A stretch of DNA of 64,000 nucleotides from Aegilops tauschii subsp. strangulata (taxonomy: Eukaryota; Streptophyta; Magnoliopsida; Poales; Poaceae). This document shows positions 35,213 through 47,416 of this stretch, one piece after another (within the stretch, counting starts at the first letter, position 1; the number at the start of each line of letters is the position of its first letter). Position numbers and translations under genes: made by a program. The stretch is from NCBI RefSeq assembly GCF_002575655.3, contig NC_053039.3:216523622-216587621 (forward strand). Direction: 5' to 3'. Below the pieces are notes generated by a model. That model saw only the letters and a list, made by a program, of their open reading frames with translations. It searched no databases and was not told the DNA's origin.

Positions 35213-36391
35213 TCATATAAATAGAACAACCATTATTCTCTGATTTAAATGAATAATCATCTCGCATCAAAAAAGATCCAGATATAATGTTCATGCTCAA
35301 CGCTGGCACCAAATAACAATTATTCAGGTCTAAAACTAACCCCGAAGGTAGATGTAGAGGTAGCGCGCCGACGGCGATCACATCGACTTTGGAACCATTT
35401 CCCACGCGCATCGTCACCTCGTCCTTAGCCAATCTTCGTTTAATCTGTAGCCCCTGTTTCGAGTTGCAAATATGAGCAACATAACCAATATCGAATACCC
35501 AGGCGCTACTACGCGCATTAGTAAGGTACACATCAATAACATGTATATCAAATATACCTTTCACTTTGCCATCCTTCTTATCCGTGAAATACTTGGGTCA
35601 GTTCCGTTCCAGTGACCAGTCCCTTTGCAGTAGAAGCACTCAGTTTCAGGCTTAGGTCCAGACTTGGGCTTCTTCCCTTGAGCAGCAACTTGCTTGCTGT
35701 TCTCCTTGAAGTTCCCCTTCTTCCCTTTGCCCTTTTTCTTGAAACTAGTGGTCTTGTTAACCATCAACACTTGATGCTCCTTCTTGATTTCTACCTCCGC
35801 AGCCTTTAGCATCGCGAAGAGCTCGGGAATTGTCTTTTCCATCCCTTGCATATTATAGTTCATCACGAAGCCTTTATAGCTTGGTGGCAGTGATTGAAGA
35901 ACTCTATCAATGACACTATCATCAGGAAGATTAACTCCCAGCTAAGTCAAGTGGTTATGATACCCAGACATTTTGAGTATATGTTCACTGACAGAACTAT
36001 TCTCCTCCATCTTGCTGCTATAGAACTTGTTGGAGACTTCATATCTCTCAACTCGGGCATTTGCTTGAAATATTAACTTCAACTCCTGGAACATCTCATA
36101 TGCTCCATGACGTTCAAATCGTCTTTGAAGTCCCGATTCTAAGCCGTAAAGCATGGCACACTGAACTATCGAGTAGTCATCAACTTTGCTCTGTGAGACG
36201 TTCATAACGTCCGGAGTTGCTCCCGCAACGGGTCTTGCACCTAGCGGTGCTTCCAGGACGTAATTCTTCTGTGCAGCAATGAGGATAATCCTCAAGTTAC
36301 AGACCCAGTCCGTGTAGTTGCTACCATCATCTTTCAATTTAGCTTTCTCTAGGAACGCATTAAAATTCAAGGGAACGGTAGCACGGGCCAT
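35213..36391 (-). pseudogene. Copia gag and protease, broken
   Basis: Gag starts at ATG 36391 (MARATVPLNFNAFLEKAKLK) and runs through the capsid helices (GSNYTDWVCNLRIILIAAQK) to an in-frame TAG at 35942-35944, where the family continues without a stop. The next pieces carry the basic stretch and zinc knuckle CFYCKGTGHW, in which the last Cys is lost through a frameshift at about 35600. The protease frame (35564 downward) has WVFDIGYVAHICNS where D-T-G-[SA] is expected, so the catalytic triad is mutated. It is cut at 35208 by the solo LTR. Confidence 0.9.
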
Positions 36392-37620
36392 TGATATACA
36401 ATAACATAGATATGCAAAAACTATCAGGTACTAAGTTCATGATAAATTAAGGTTCAATTAATCATATTACTTAAGAACTCCCACTTAGATAGACATCCCT
36501 CTAATCATCTAAATGATCACGTAATCTATATCAACTAAACCATGTCCGATCATCACGTGAGATGGAGTAGTTTTCAATGGTGAACATCACTATGTTGATC
36601 ATATCTACTATATGATTCACGATTGACCTTTCGGTCTCTGTGTTCCGAGGCCTATCTGCATATGCTAGGCTCGTCAATTTTAACCCGAGTATTCTACACG
36701 TGCAAAACTGGCTTGCACCCATTGTATGTGAACATAGAGCTTATCACACCCGATCATCACGTGGTGTCTCGGCACGACGAACTGTAGCAATGGTGCATAC
36801 TCAGGGAGAACACTTATACCTTGAAATTTAGTGAGGGGTCATCTTATAATGCTACCGCCGTATTAAGCAAAATAAGATGCATAAAAAGATAAACATCACA
36901 TGCAATCAAAATATGTGACATGATATGGCCATCATCATCTCGTGCCTTTGATCTCCATCTCCAAGCACCGTCATGATCTCCATCGTCATTGGCTTGACAC
37001 CTTGATCTCCATCGTAGCATCATTGTAGTCTCGCCAACTATTGCTTCTACGACTATCGCTAATGCTTAGTGATAAAGTAAAGAAATTACATGGCGATTGC
37101 ATTTCATACAATAAAGCGACAACCATAAGGCTCCTACCAGTTGCGGATAACTTATACAAAACATGATCATCTCATACAACAATTTATATCTCATCACGTC
37201 TTGACCATATCACATCACAACATGCCCTGCAAAACCAAGTTAGACGTCCTCTACTTTGTTGTTGCAAGTTTTACGTGGCTGCTACGGGCTTCTAGCAAGA
37301 ACCGTTCTTACCTACGCATCAAAACCACAACGATTTTTCGTCAAGTATGCTGTTTTAACCTTCAACAAGGACCGGTCGTAGTCAAACTCGATTCAACTAA
37401 AGTTGGAGAAACACACCCGCCAGCCACCTGTGTGCGAAGCACGTCGGTAGAACCAGTCTCATGAACGCGGTCATGTAATGTCGGTCCGGGCCGCTTCATC
37501 CAACAATACCGCCGAATCAAAGTAAGACGTTGGTGGTAAGCAGCATGACTATTATCGCCCACATCTCTTTGTGTTCTACTCGTGCATATCATCTACGCAT
37601 AGACCTGGCTCGGATGCCAC
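36392..37620 (-). other. Copia 5' leader with primer-binding site
   Basis: About 1.2 kb between the gag start and the 5' LTR, without coding signal. The minus-strand TGGCATCCGAGCCAGG at about 37604-37619 is a mutated form of the tRNA-iMet-complementary TGGTATCAGAGCC primer site, placed one base inside the LTR. Confidence 0.75.
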
Positions 37621-38205
37621 TGTTGGGGAACGTAGCATGCAATTTCAAAAAAATTCCTACGATCACCTAAGATCTATTTAGGAGATTCATAGCAATGAGA
37701 CGGGCAGAGTGTGTCCACGTACCCTCGTAGACCGAAAGCGGAAGCTTTATATTAATGTGGTTGATATAGTCGAACGTCTTCACGATCCAACCAATCCAAG
37801 TACCGAACATACAACACCTCCATGTTCAGCACATGTTCAGCTCGATGACGTCCTCAAACTCTTGATCTAGCAGAGGGTCGAGGGAGAGTTCTGTCAGCAT
37901 GACGACATGGTGACGGTGATGGTGATGTGATCTGCGCAGGGCTTCGCCTAAGCACAACGACGCTATGACCGAAGGAGTAAACTGTGGAGGGGGGACACTG
38001 CACACGACTAAGAGAACGGTGTCCCTTTGGGGTGCCCCCTGCCCACGTATATAAAGGGGGGGGAGGAGAGAGGCCGGCGGCCAGGAGGGGCGCGCCATGG
38101 GGGGAGTCCTACTTGGACTCCTAGTCCAAGTAGGATTCGCCCCCCCTTTTCCTTTCTCCACCGTAGGGAATAGGAAGGAGAGGGAGAGGGAAAGGGAAGG
38201 GGGGC

Positions 38206-38687
38206 TGTTGGTGTCAAAACCGGCGGATCTCGGGTAGGGTGTCCTGAACTGTGCGTCCAAGGTCGATGGTAACAGGAGACAGGGGACACAATGTTTACCC
38301 AGGTTCGGGCCCTCTCTATGGAGGTAATACCCTACTTCCTACTTGATTGATCTTGATGAATATGAGTATTACAAGAGTTGATCTACCAGGAGATCGTAAT
38401 GGCTAAACCCTAGAAGTCTAGCATGTATGACTATGGTAATGAATATATCTCCCCCTCCGGACTAAGTCCTCTGGTTTATATAGACACCGGGAGGATCTAG
38501 GGTTACACAGGGTCGGTTACAAAGAAGGGAATCTACATATTTGGTCGCCAAGCTTGCCTTCCACGCCAAGGAGAGTCCTGTCCGGACACGGGTGCAGTCT
38601 TCGGTCTTCGTATCTTCACGGCCCATCAGTCCGGCCCATGGCTAACAGGCCGGACGCCCGAGGACCCCTTAGTCCAGGACTCCCTTA
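38206..38687 (-). repeat. 3' LTR of the third Gypsy-type element
   Basis: 482 bp; pairs with 57065-57546. Ends TCCCTTA on the plus strand where the partner has TCCCTCA. Confidence 0.88.
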
Positions 38688-39399
38688 GTAGCCCCTGAAC
38701 CTGGCTTCAATGACAAGGTATCCGACGCGTAGATCTGTCTTCAGCATTGCAAGGCGGGTTCCTCCTTCCGAACTCCAAGATAGTCTTCGGACATATTGAA
38801 TGTGTCCGGACCTGTAACATAAGTTTTGTATACTTCCACAGAGGGCACAATAATTTATAAATCTAATCCACCGACAACTATTTGTAGCATGACGCTACGT
38901 CACCGTCAGGACATTACTTTAAACCCGTTGTTGGCCTGCAGCCCAGGTTTTGAGGCACGGCTTTATTGGCACGTCTTATCCAAGCCGAGATCGTGTCCCC
39001 TTTATTAAGGGATTCTTATTAACACAGACGTGGGTAACCCAACCGTCTCTGTGGTACAACTCCTTGGAAGCAGGCAAGTTTCAAGGCTCGAGAGTTGACA
39101 TTTAGATACTCACGGCCTTTATAAAGGGGTGCAGACCCGCCTCCCCCTCCTCCACGTTTGCTTCTTCCTTAGCCTTTGCTCGATCACAGAAATCCTCCAT
39201 CGGCTCCCTGCCGAAGGGCAGGTTATCCCTACCCCCAGATCCGGCGAGAGGGTCGTGTTCATCTCCCACTTCCTCAGAGGGTTAGGCTTTGCCCTTAATC
39301 CCTTTGTTCGAGGGCTCATGTTCTACTACGGGCTGGATTTTCACGATCTGGCCCCGAACTCTGTTCTTCTTATCTCGGCGTTTATCGCCACATGCGAGG

Positions 39400-42300
39400 T
39401 GTCACACCCGGATAATTAAGCTATAGTTATTCTTTGCTAATGATGCCACGTCACGTCGGTTACTGTTGATAAACTCGCATTAGTTCAAAACGATTCAAAT
39501 TCAACTTTTAATTAAAGGCAAACAATAAAAGTTTTCAAACATTAAAACTAAAATGTTCTAAATGTGACGACTAATTCATGAGTAATAATGGTGGAGAAAC
39601 CAACATTTCTTATAATATTTAAATTCACTAAAATAACCAAAGCTTAGGGCAAAACAATTAATTTAATGCCTTTTATAAAGTTATAATAATATAACTAAAT
39701 TAGTAGTGTGCCAAAATAATTATGGCAGTGGCCTAATTAGTAATACTAATTTAGGTGCTAACTTGGTATTTTATAAAACTAAAGTAATAGAAACTTTAAA
39801 TGAAAACAGTAAAGAAATAAAAGAAAAATAGAAAAGGAAAAGCAAATCAAGAGAAAACAAAAAAAAGGGAATAGAGGAACCCCCCCTGCCCACCTGGGCC
39901 TCGGCCCAGTCGGCCGGCCCAACCCCACTTGCCTACTAACCCCCCCCCCCCCCCCCCCCGAGGCCGAAACCCTAGCACCACCTGGTCCACTTTACCCCTC
40001 CCCGCACGATCTCCACCACTCTCCCCCACTCGCTCGGTTCCCCTTCCCACGATCTGGATCGGGCCGCCGCCCTGCACCCCGCCGCCGCCCCGGCTCCGAA
40101 GGGCGCCGTGATCGAGCCCTCCCGCTGCCCGACGACCCTGCTACGGTGGACGAGCCGCCCGCCGGCGATGACCCCCCTCGCACCCGTGCCACGGCCTCCT
40201 CCTCGCCTCAACGCCGCGGTGCCGACGCCGTCGCCGATGCTGCCTCGCCGGACGACCCCGACCTCGTCGCCGTCGTCCGTCTACCTCAGGCCCTCCCCGA
40301 GCACGCGATTGCACAACGACAGGCTCGATGTGAGCCTCTTCCCCTCCCCTCTTGCGCCTTGGTCGCGCTCGCCGCGACCCACGTCCACCTATGCGCGCGC
40401 CCGCACCCACTCGCCGCTGCTCGCTACGACCACCGCAGTGCGCGCATACGCCCACTGCTCCCGCAGCCACTGCCGCCGCCCGCTTGGCCTCGCCCTCGCC
40501 GCAGCCACGCATGGCTGTGCCCCACCGCATGCCCCTGCTCCCCTCGCCCCGTTCGCCGTCCACGCCGTGCTCGCGCCGTCCGCCGTCCCGCTCTGCCCCT
40601 GTCCCTTGCCCTGGCCGGCGCCCTCCTCCGCCCCAGCCGGCGACAGGGACCAGTCGGGCTGCGAGCCCCGTCGCCACGGTGGCCTCACCCCGCTGCGCCG
40701 CACGGAGACCCCCGCGCCCTGCCTAGCTCGCCGTGGCCACCGGCCTCTCCCTGCTCCGGCGCCCTGCGGGGTCTGCCCGCCCGCTCGGGCTGCGCCCCAC
40801 GCCCATGCCCGCTAAGGCCACAGGGGCCTTTGACAGCTGGGCCCCGAACCCCACCTCTGTGTCTATGACGAATGGGGCCCACGCCCCTTAGAACGTTTAA
40901 AAAAGTAAAAAAAGAAATGTTAATATTAATTAATTAAGTTAATTAATACTGTTAGGTTAACCTAATCACTAGTTAAAACTAATTAATTCTGTTTAGTTAA
41001 TCTGTTAGGTTAGTTAACAGTCAATGACAGCTGGGACCCACATGTCAGTTTGACCCAGTCAATGCCCTGTTGACTGCTGACGTCATGCTGATGTCATGAT
41101 GACATCAGCATACACTATTCTGGATAATGTTGAATTAAAATAATTAAGTAAATTCTAAAAATGTTTTTAAAATTAATATAAAATAAACCGTAGCTCGGAT
41201 GGAAAAACTTTGTACATGAAAGTTGCTCAGAACGACGAGACGAATCCGGATACGCAGCCCGTTCGTCCGCCACACATCCCTAGCATAGCAAACACGCAGC
41301 TCTCCCCCTCCGGTTCATCTGTCCGAAAACGCGAAACACCGGGAATACTTTGCCGGATGTTTTCCCCCTTCGCCGGTATCACCTCCTACCGCGTTAGGGC
41401 ACACCTGGCACCGTTACTTGTCTTGACATGCATCGATATGCCTATGTTTGCATTATATTTATTGTTTCTTCCCTCTCTTCTCTCGTTAGACACCGAGACC
41501 GACGCCGCTGCTACCCAGTACGACTACGGTGTTGACTACCCCTCCTTGGCTGAGCTTCCAGGCAAGCCCCCTCCCCTTGATCACCAGATATCGCCTATTC
41601 CGTTCTACTGCTTGCATTAGAGTAGTGTAGCATGTTACTGCTTTCGGTTAATCCTATTCTGATGCATAGCCTGTCATTGTTGCTATAGTTGTTACCCTTA
41701 CCTGCTATCCTACTGCTTAGTATAGGATGCTAGTGTTCCATCAGTGGCCCTACACTCTTGTCCGTCTGCCATGCTATACTACTGGGCCGTGATCACTTCA
41801 GGAGGTGATCACGGGCATATGCTATATACTCTATACTGTTACATTACTTATGATACTGTTTGGAGATGGGGGCTGAAGGGGCAGGTGGCTCCATCCCGGT
41901 AGAGGTGGGCCTGGGTTCCTGACTGCCCCCGACTGTTACTTTGTGGCGGAGCGACAGGGCAGGTTGAGACTACCTAGGTGAGAGGTGGGCCTGGCCCTCG
42001 CGGTTACTTCAAAGTAACACACTTAACGAGTTCTTGGTATTTGATCTGAGTCTGGCCATTTGGTCTATACGCACTAACCAACTACGTGGGAAAGATATGG
42101 GCACTCGACGTTGTGGTATCAGCCGAAGCCTTCGTGACGTCAGCGACTGAGCGGCGCGCGCCAGATTGGACCACGTAACATGACTTCCTTTGTAATGGAG
42201 GTTGCTAGGTCTGCTTCCGGCCGCCCACGCAACGTGCAGGTGTGCAATGGGCGATGGGCTCAGACTCCTCCGCGCTTAGGATTAGACCGGCGTGCTGACC

Positions 42301-43264
42301 TCTCTGTTGTGCCTAGGTAGGGCTGCGACGTGTTGATCTTCCGAGGCCGAGCATGACCCAGGAAAGTGTGTCCAGCCAAATGGGATCAAGCGTGTTGGGT
42401 TATGTGGTGCACCCCTGCAGGGAAGTTTATCTATTCGAATAGCCGTGATCTTCGGTAACAGGACGACTTGGAGTTGTACCTTGACCTTATGACAACTAGA
42501 ACCGAATACTTAATAAAACACACCCTTCCAAGTGCCAGATATAACCCGGTGATCGCTCTCTAACAGGGCGACGAGGAGGGGATCGCCGGGTAGGTTTATG
42601 CTATGCGATGCTACTTGGTGAACTTACCATCTACTCTCTTCTACATGCTGCAAGATGGAGATGGCCTGAAGCGTAGTCTTCGACAGGATTAGCTATCCCC
42701 CACTTATTCTGGCATTTTGCAGTTCAGTCCACCGATATGGCCCTTTACACATATACCCATGCATATGTAGTGTAGCTCCTTGCTTGCGAGTACTTTGGAT
42801 GAGTACCCACGGTTGCTTTTCCTCCTCTTTGCCCCTTTCCCTTCTACCTGGTTGTCGCAACCAGATGCTGGAGCCCAGGAGCCAGAAGCCACCATCGACG
42901 ACAACTCCTACTACACCGCGGGTGCCTACTACTACTTTCAGGCCACCGACGACGACCAGGAGTAGTTTAGGAGGATCCCAGGCAGGAGGCCTGCGCCTCT
43001 TTCGATCTGTATCCCAGTTTGTGCTAGCCTTCTTAAGGCAAACTTGTTTAACTTATGTCTGTACTCAGATATTGTTGCTTCCGCTGACTCGTCTATGATC
43101 GAGCAATTGTATTCGAGCCCTTGAGGCCCTTGGCTTGTATTATGATGCTTGTATGACTTATTTTATTTTCAGAGTTGTGTTGTGATATCTTCCCATGAGT
43201 CCCTGATCTTGATCGTACACGTTTGCGTGTATGATTAGTGTACGATTGAATCGGGGGCGTCACA
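39400..43264 (+). repeat. 5' LTR (3865 bp) of the long-LTR element
   Basis: Full-length copy. AT-rich start, a GC-rich block at 39890-40860 with long compositional ORFs, AT-rich 40900-41190, then a possibly transcribed and spliced 3' half. Candidate coding pieces at 41491-41566 and 42864-42965 are discussed in the findings. Confidence 0.88.
39940..39959. repeat. Poly-C tract (20 C)
   Basis: Twenty consecutive C residues in the 5' LTR. The equivalent site in the 3' LTR (about 47954-47959) has six, so the tract expanded, or was mis-assembled, after insertion. Confidence 0.9.
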
Positions 43265-43267
43265 AGT

Positions 43268-43282
43268 TGGTATCAGAGCCAA
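43268..43282 (+). promoter_or_regulatory. Primer-binding site (tRNA-iMet type)
   Basis: TGGTATCAGAGCCAA, three bases after the 5' LTR end; the standard plant primer site complementary to initiator methionine tRNA. Confidence 0.9.
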
Positions 43283-46200
43283 CTGCCTGTAGGAATCCCC
43301 CTTCCACACTCCTTGGCCGAAGTCGTCTAGTCATTGCAAAACTTTTACTAACGTGGCTGTGTGGCCTATGGGCTTGCGTTGCCATTGGGTGGTATTAGGA
43401 TCTTTTATTCCTCATCTATACTCTGGGTCTCTGAACTCTCTTCTATTCGGGTTTAAATGAATTTACTAACTCTAACTCTAGGTTCTCGTAGTTACTTCCT
43501 CCCGGAGAGACCCTCACTCCAGATGATTGCTTGGTGCATTGAAGGATTCCAAAGATACTTCCGATGTTCTCTCGAGACTTTGTGCATCGGTATTGCAATT
43601 CCCTTCCATCGATAAACCCCTATGGATAACCACGTGCACTTGCCATTCATACAATCATTCCTCGTTGATCTTGTTATTACAAGATACCCTGGAATTTTCA
43701 CTATTGCTCTGAGAATACTTTGTGCCTACTGCCTTGCAGTTCTTTGCCACCTGAATACCTCTATGGATAATTCTCGCTCTTACCGAGTATCTGTTCAACT
43801 CCAGTTGTTCATGTGTTTCACTAAGGCCTTCGACATAATATTCGATCTTCTGAATTCCTTAGCATCTTATTGCTCTTGAAATTCTTGCTTGCTTGCATCA
43901 TGGTTAACCCCATAAGTATAGTAATCTTATTGGCATCCTTTGTCACTATCATTTTGAGTCCACTGATTCAAAAAGTGGCGAATGCTTGCAATCCTCAGTC
44001 AGATCTAAGAATTCATCCTTCCGACTCAGACGTCATTTTAAACATGAGCTCGATCTCGATCAATCAAATTGCCATCGATTGTACCCCTAAGCCTACTCAA
44101 CTTATCCATCCTTGATCAGAGCGTTGCTTCTGATCCCTTGATTTGGAAATCATAATTCTTTTGCATTTGAACTTTGAATTAGTCAGTTGTTTCTATAATC
44201 AGATCTTCTTGCATTCTTCTTCCTCTGGTTGAGTATCGATGCTCACATTAGATCCCTTGAGGACCATCGGTTCCTTTGTTCGATTTTATCCGACAGTGTC
44301 CTTCATATTGAATAACCTCGTGAGCCTTTCCATGGGTATATAATGCCTTTGGTAAATTGTATCCTCTGCTTTGAGAACCATGCTCTACTTCCGAGCTTGA
44401 GTTATTTGCTACCTAAGTTTGTGGTATATGTTCCTAAGATGCCCCGATGGGTTGAACCTATGCCTTCCTTAATCTGTGGGAATCCGAGAGTTTTCACGAG
44501 CCATATTCTTCTGGTATTTTGCCAGATAAAATTTCAACACTACAACTTCTTCGAAAGTGAGAAGTGAATGAAAGGTTATGCATTAGAGAAGTGGGAGTCG
44601 ACCTTGAACTTTGTGTTCATGCCCATGGACATGATCTAGATCCTATCATAGAAGCTTCTTGTAATAATAACCATTGCCTTGATATAACATTATCTGGTAT
44701 CTGTGAATTGATCATTTGCAATCGTGGTTCCGACCATATTTTCTACTTGATCCCATTTCTCAAGCAAGTGAAAACACTTGTCTTTTGCGGATCAATACAT
44801 CTCCGCAACCCCTATGTCGATCTATCTTTGAGTTTTACCCTCTGGTATCTCGAGAGTATCAAAGAACTGTGTTGCTTCCTATGAGTCTTCATCTAGTATT
44901 GCTTCTCACCTACTTCAGATTTCCCCCGGGTTCTGAGTTATTAGTCACTTGGGAACACCGATAGGTAAATCGATTCCACACTCCAACTCAATAACTCTAA
45001 GTAATTTTCGTTGCTTATGAGTTCATTAATCCTTTTAAGTCATTCCTAGCCTGATTGGCTATATCGTTATCGTGCTAAATTTTAACCGTGCTACCTGGTC
45101 CTTCCTGGAGCACAATTTTTGACGATGAGCTAAGCTTACGTCAAACTTCCTCATCATATCATTTAACTTTGAACAACAAGCTTGGTTTGGAGTTTGTGCC
45201 GTACCCTTGGTTCCATTAACCTATCGCTTCATCATTCCTTTGACTTGATGTCATCGCCGATCGATTACATCTTCATGAAATCTCTCGACAAATGTGTCGT
45301 GATCATCATCAGCATTCGGAGCTCTTCCAGGATATCAATTGAATTCATGATTAGAAATACCATCCTTGCCCTCGATGAATTGTGTTGTCATCGACCACTT
45401 TATTGCCTTCCCTCCAACACAAACTTGTTCGTGTTCTGTGTTATACCTTGAGTTCCTTGCTATCCAACATTTGTTCTTCTTTACCTTGGAGTATTACCAT
45501 CTTTTATGTCAGGAATGTCGTGAGAATTTCGCCACCTCTTCAGAAATTCTTGTTGCAGCGATGCTTCTCGCCATCACCATTCTTTTCTTGGCCCCCGTGT
45601 TGAGTGAACTCTGTTGTGAGAATTTAATACCTCTAGCAACCCTATTGTTTCGAAGTGAATGGCTGATAGTTTCGTTATCGAATCACCATTCTAACTTTGA
45701 TCGTCCTACTTGGTCCATATTTCCAGGTGCATTTTCGTTCAATATTTAATTGTGGAGGTTCTCATCGAACATACCTCATTATATACTTAGGCGTGTCTGA
45801 TGCTATCACCTTGTTCACTTAATTGTGGAGATCCAGCTTTTGGAAACCTCGATGAATTGCCGCTGAGTCCATCAGCCACCTCCTCATCCTCTCCATGGTT
45901 TACTAATGAACTCTTGTATCGGAACTCGCTTCCATAGTTCATTTCCCGAGAATCTTACATTGTCATCTCGTCAATTGTGTTGCACCTTTTCTTCCTAGGT
46001 ATCCTGCCGCCAATCAGAACTTAATCTCGGTCTGATATGATGGTTGGAACATATTTCCAAGAGATATAACACTGGTCTTTATGTGACCCGGTAAGGTGAT
46101 GTCGTGCTTAGCACACCTGGCCGGAGGCCCTATTCTTATAGATTCCTTTTCAGCAAGGTTATCCATTCTTCCATGAGGAAATTGTAAGACTTATTCTATA

Positions 46201-47416
46201 AGTTGTTTCCGATGGATCCTTTGTATCCAAAGTCTGACCTTCGCTTGAAGACCATGCCAATGCTACCTCGAAGCATGTCTGTGGTACTCCGATTTTCAAT
46301 AAGAACATTTGAAGCCCAATGCTAAATGTTTCTTGCTCAATTATCCAAACACCGTTGCATGGGCAATGTCATGAAATTTCTCTCCCCTTACCTAAAGGGT
46401 TTTCTACATTATATCCTGTCATGGATATCATGCTCTGCTTGCCCTTGGGAAGGATATACACCTGAAATATGTGTTTAAACACATTTTTCCTTTCCATTTG
46501 TTCTGTTTAATCTGATGATCAACTTTTCCTTTCCATTGTTTTGGTTAACCTTTCTTGTGACCTATATGATATAAGCAGTAATATTTCCCTGCTTAGGTAA
46601 ACACGTCGGTGTACCATCCTGTCTGGTGTAACCCTGTTGCTATTGTTGATGACATTCCGGTAACCACCGATGGACGAGAACTTTGCCTATTGGTCCGCCT
46701 CGTTCAACGAGCAGGAAAATGGTTCTCTTCGTCCCTCGCCCTTGGTACCGATGTTGTTGCCGACATAACTGACAGGCTATCCTCTGACATGCCTTGCTTA
46801 CATGATCGTGCAAAATGACAGCGCCCTCCCTACTTTTAACCCACATGGTGGGCCCATAACCCACAATTCCACAGGATCGAAACCTGACTCACCTGTACAC
46901 CCTGTTGTCAAAGTTATTCCTCGCGCTTGACTTTGTAAGTAATTCACGGGCCACCTGCCTAGTGATCTATTCTGGTATCAGATGCAATGCTTATTCACAT
47001 TGCTCTAAACCCCTTCAACACTTCGTTTCAGGCAACGAACGATTGCCTATGCACTTGAAACTTCTATTTTGCACCTTCTTACTTTGCTCTCGATAATTTC
47101 TTAAGTTTCAATTCGAGAGTTACTTTCGGCCACCTTCCCCGATGTTATCGGCCAGATAGTCAACCTTGCAGAGGTAGGTTCTTCCGAAATACCCACACGT
47201 TATTCTTTCGTAAGTACGATGGAGTTCCTGAAGAAAGGATATCGACTTCATCATGATGACCTGAAGCAGAGAAATGAAGACATCAACATAGTGGATCTAC
47301 CCCTTCGAGAAGAGCAACCAAGACCGAGAAGAATCGTTAGAATTTCGTAACCTAGTCTTTCCCCCGTACTCCACCTCTTAAATCTCGGGACGAGATTTCT
47401 TGTAGTGGAGGAGAAT
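43283..47416 (+). other. Internal region of the long-LTR element, no recognisable genes
   Basis: Stop-rich in all frames. The last 200 bases hold a plausible remnant of a pol C-terminus (REEQPRPRRIVRIS followed by a stop at about 47350) and the phrase CTCGGGACGAGATTT, resembling the 3' end of chromovirus/Tekay-type pol. The purine-rich GTGGAGGAGAAT before 47417 is the polypurine tract. An autonomous Gypsy ancestor is inferred. Confidence 0.6.

Noticed and set aside
37826..38260. 144-residue minus-strand ORF starting MDAQF
   Set aside because: It starts in the LTR of the third Gypsy-type element and runs by chance into the Copia LTR across an insertion junction.
40108..40882. Overlapping ORFs of 100-240 residues in the 5' LTR of the long-LTR element
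   Set aside because: Open in several frames on both strands with Pro/Arg/Ala bias; the 3' LTR lacks half of them. Treated as LTR promoter/leader DNA.
43492..46864. Several 60-127-residue ORFs in the internal region of the long-LTR element
   Set aside because: No gag or pol motif, no shared frame between them; stop-rich decayed sequence.
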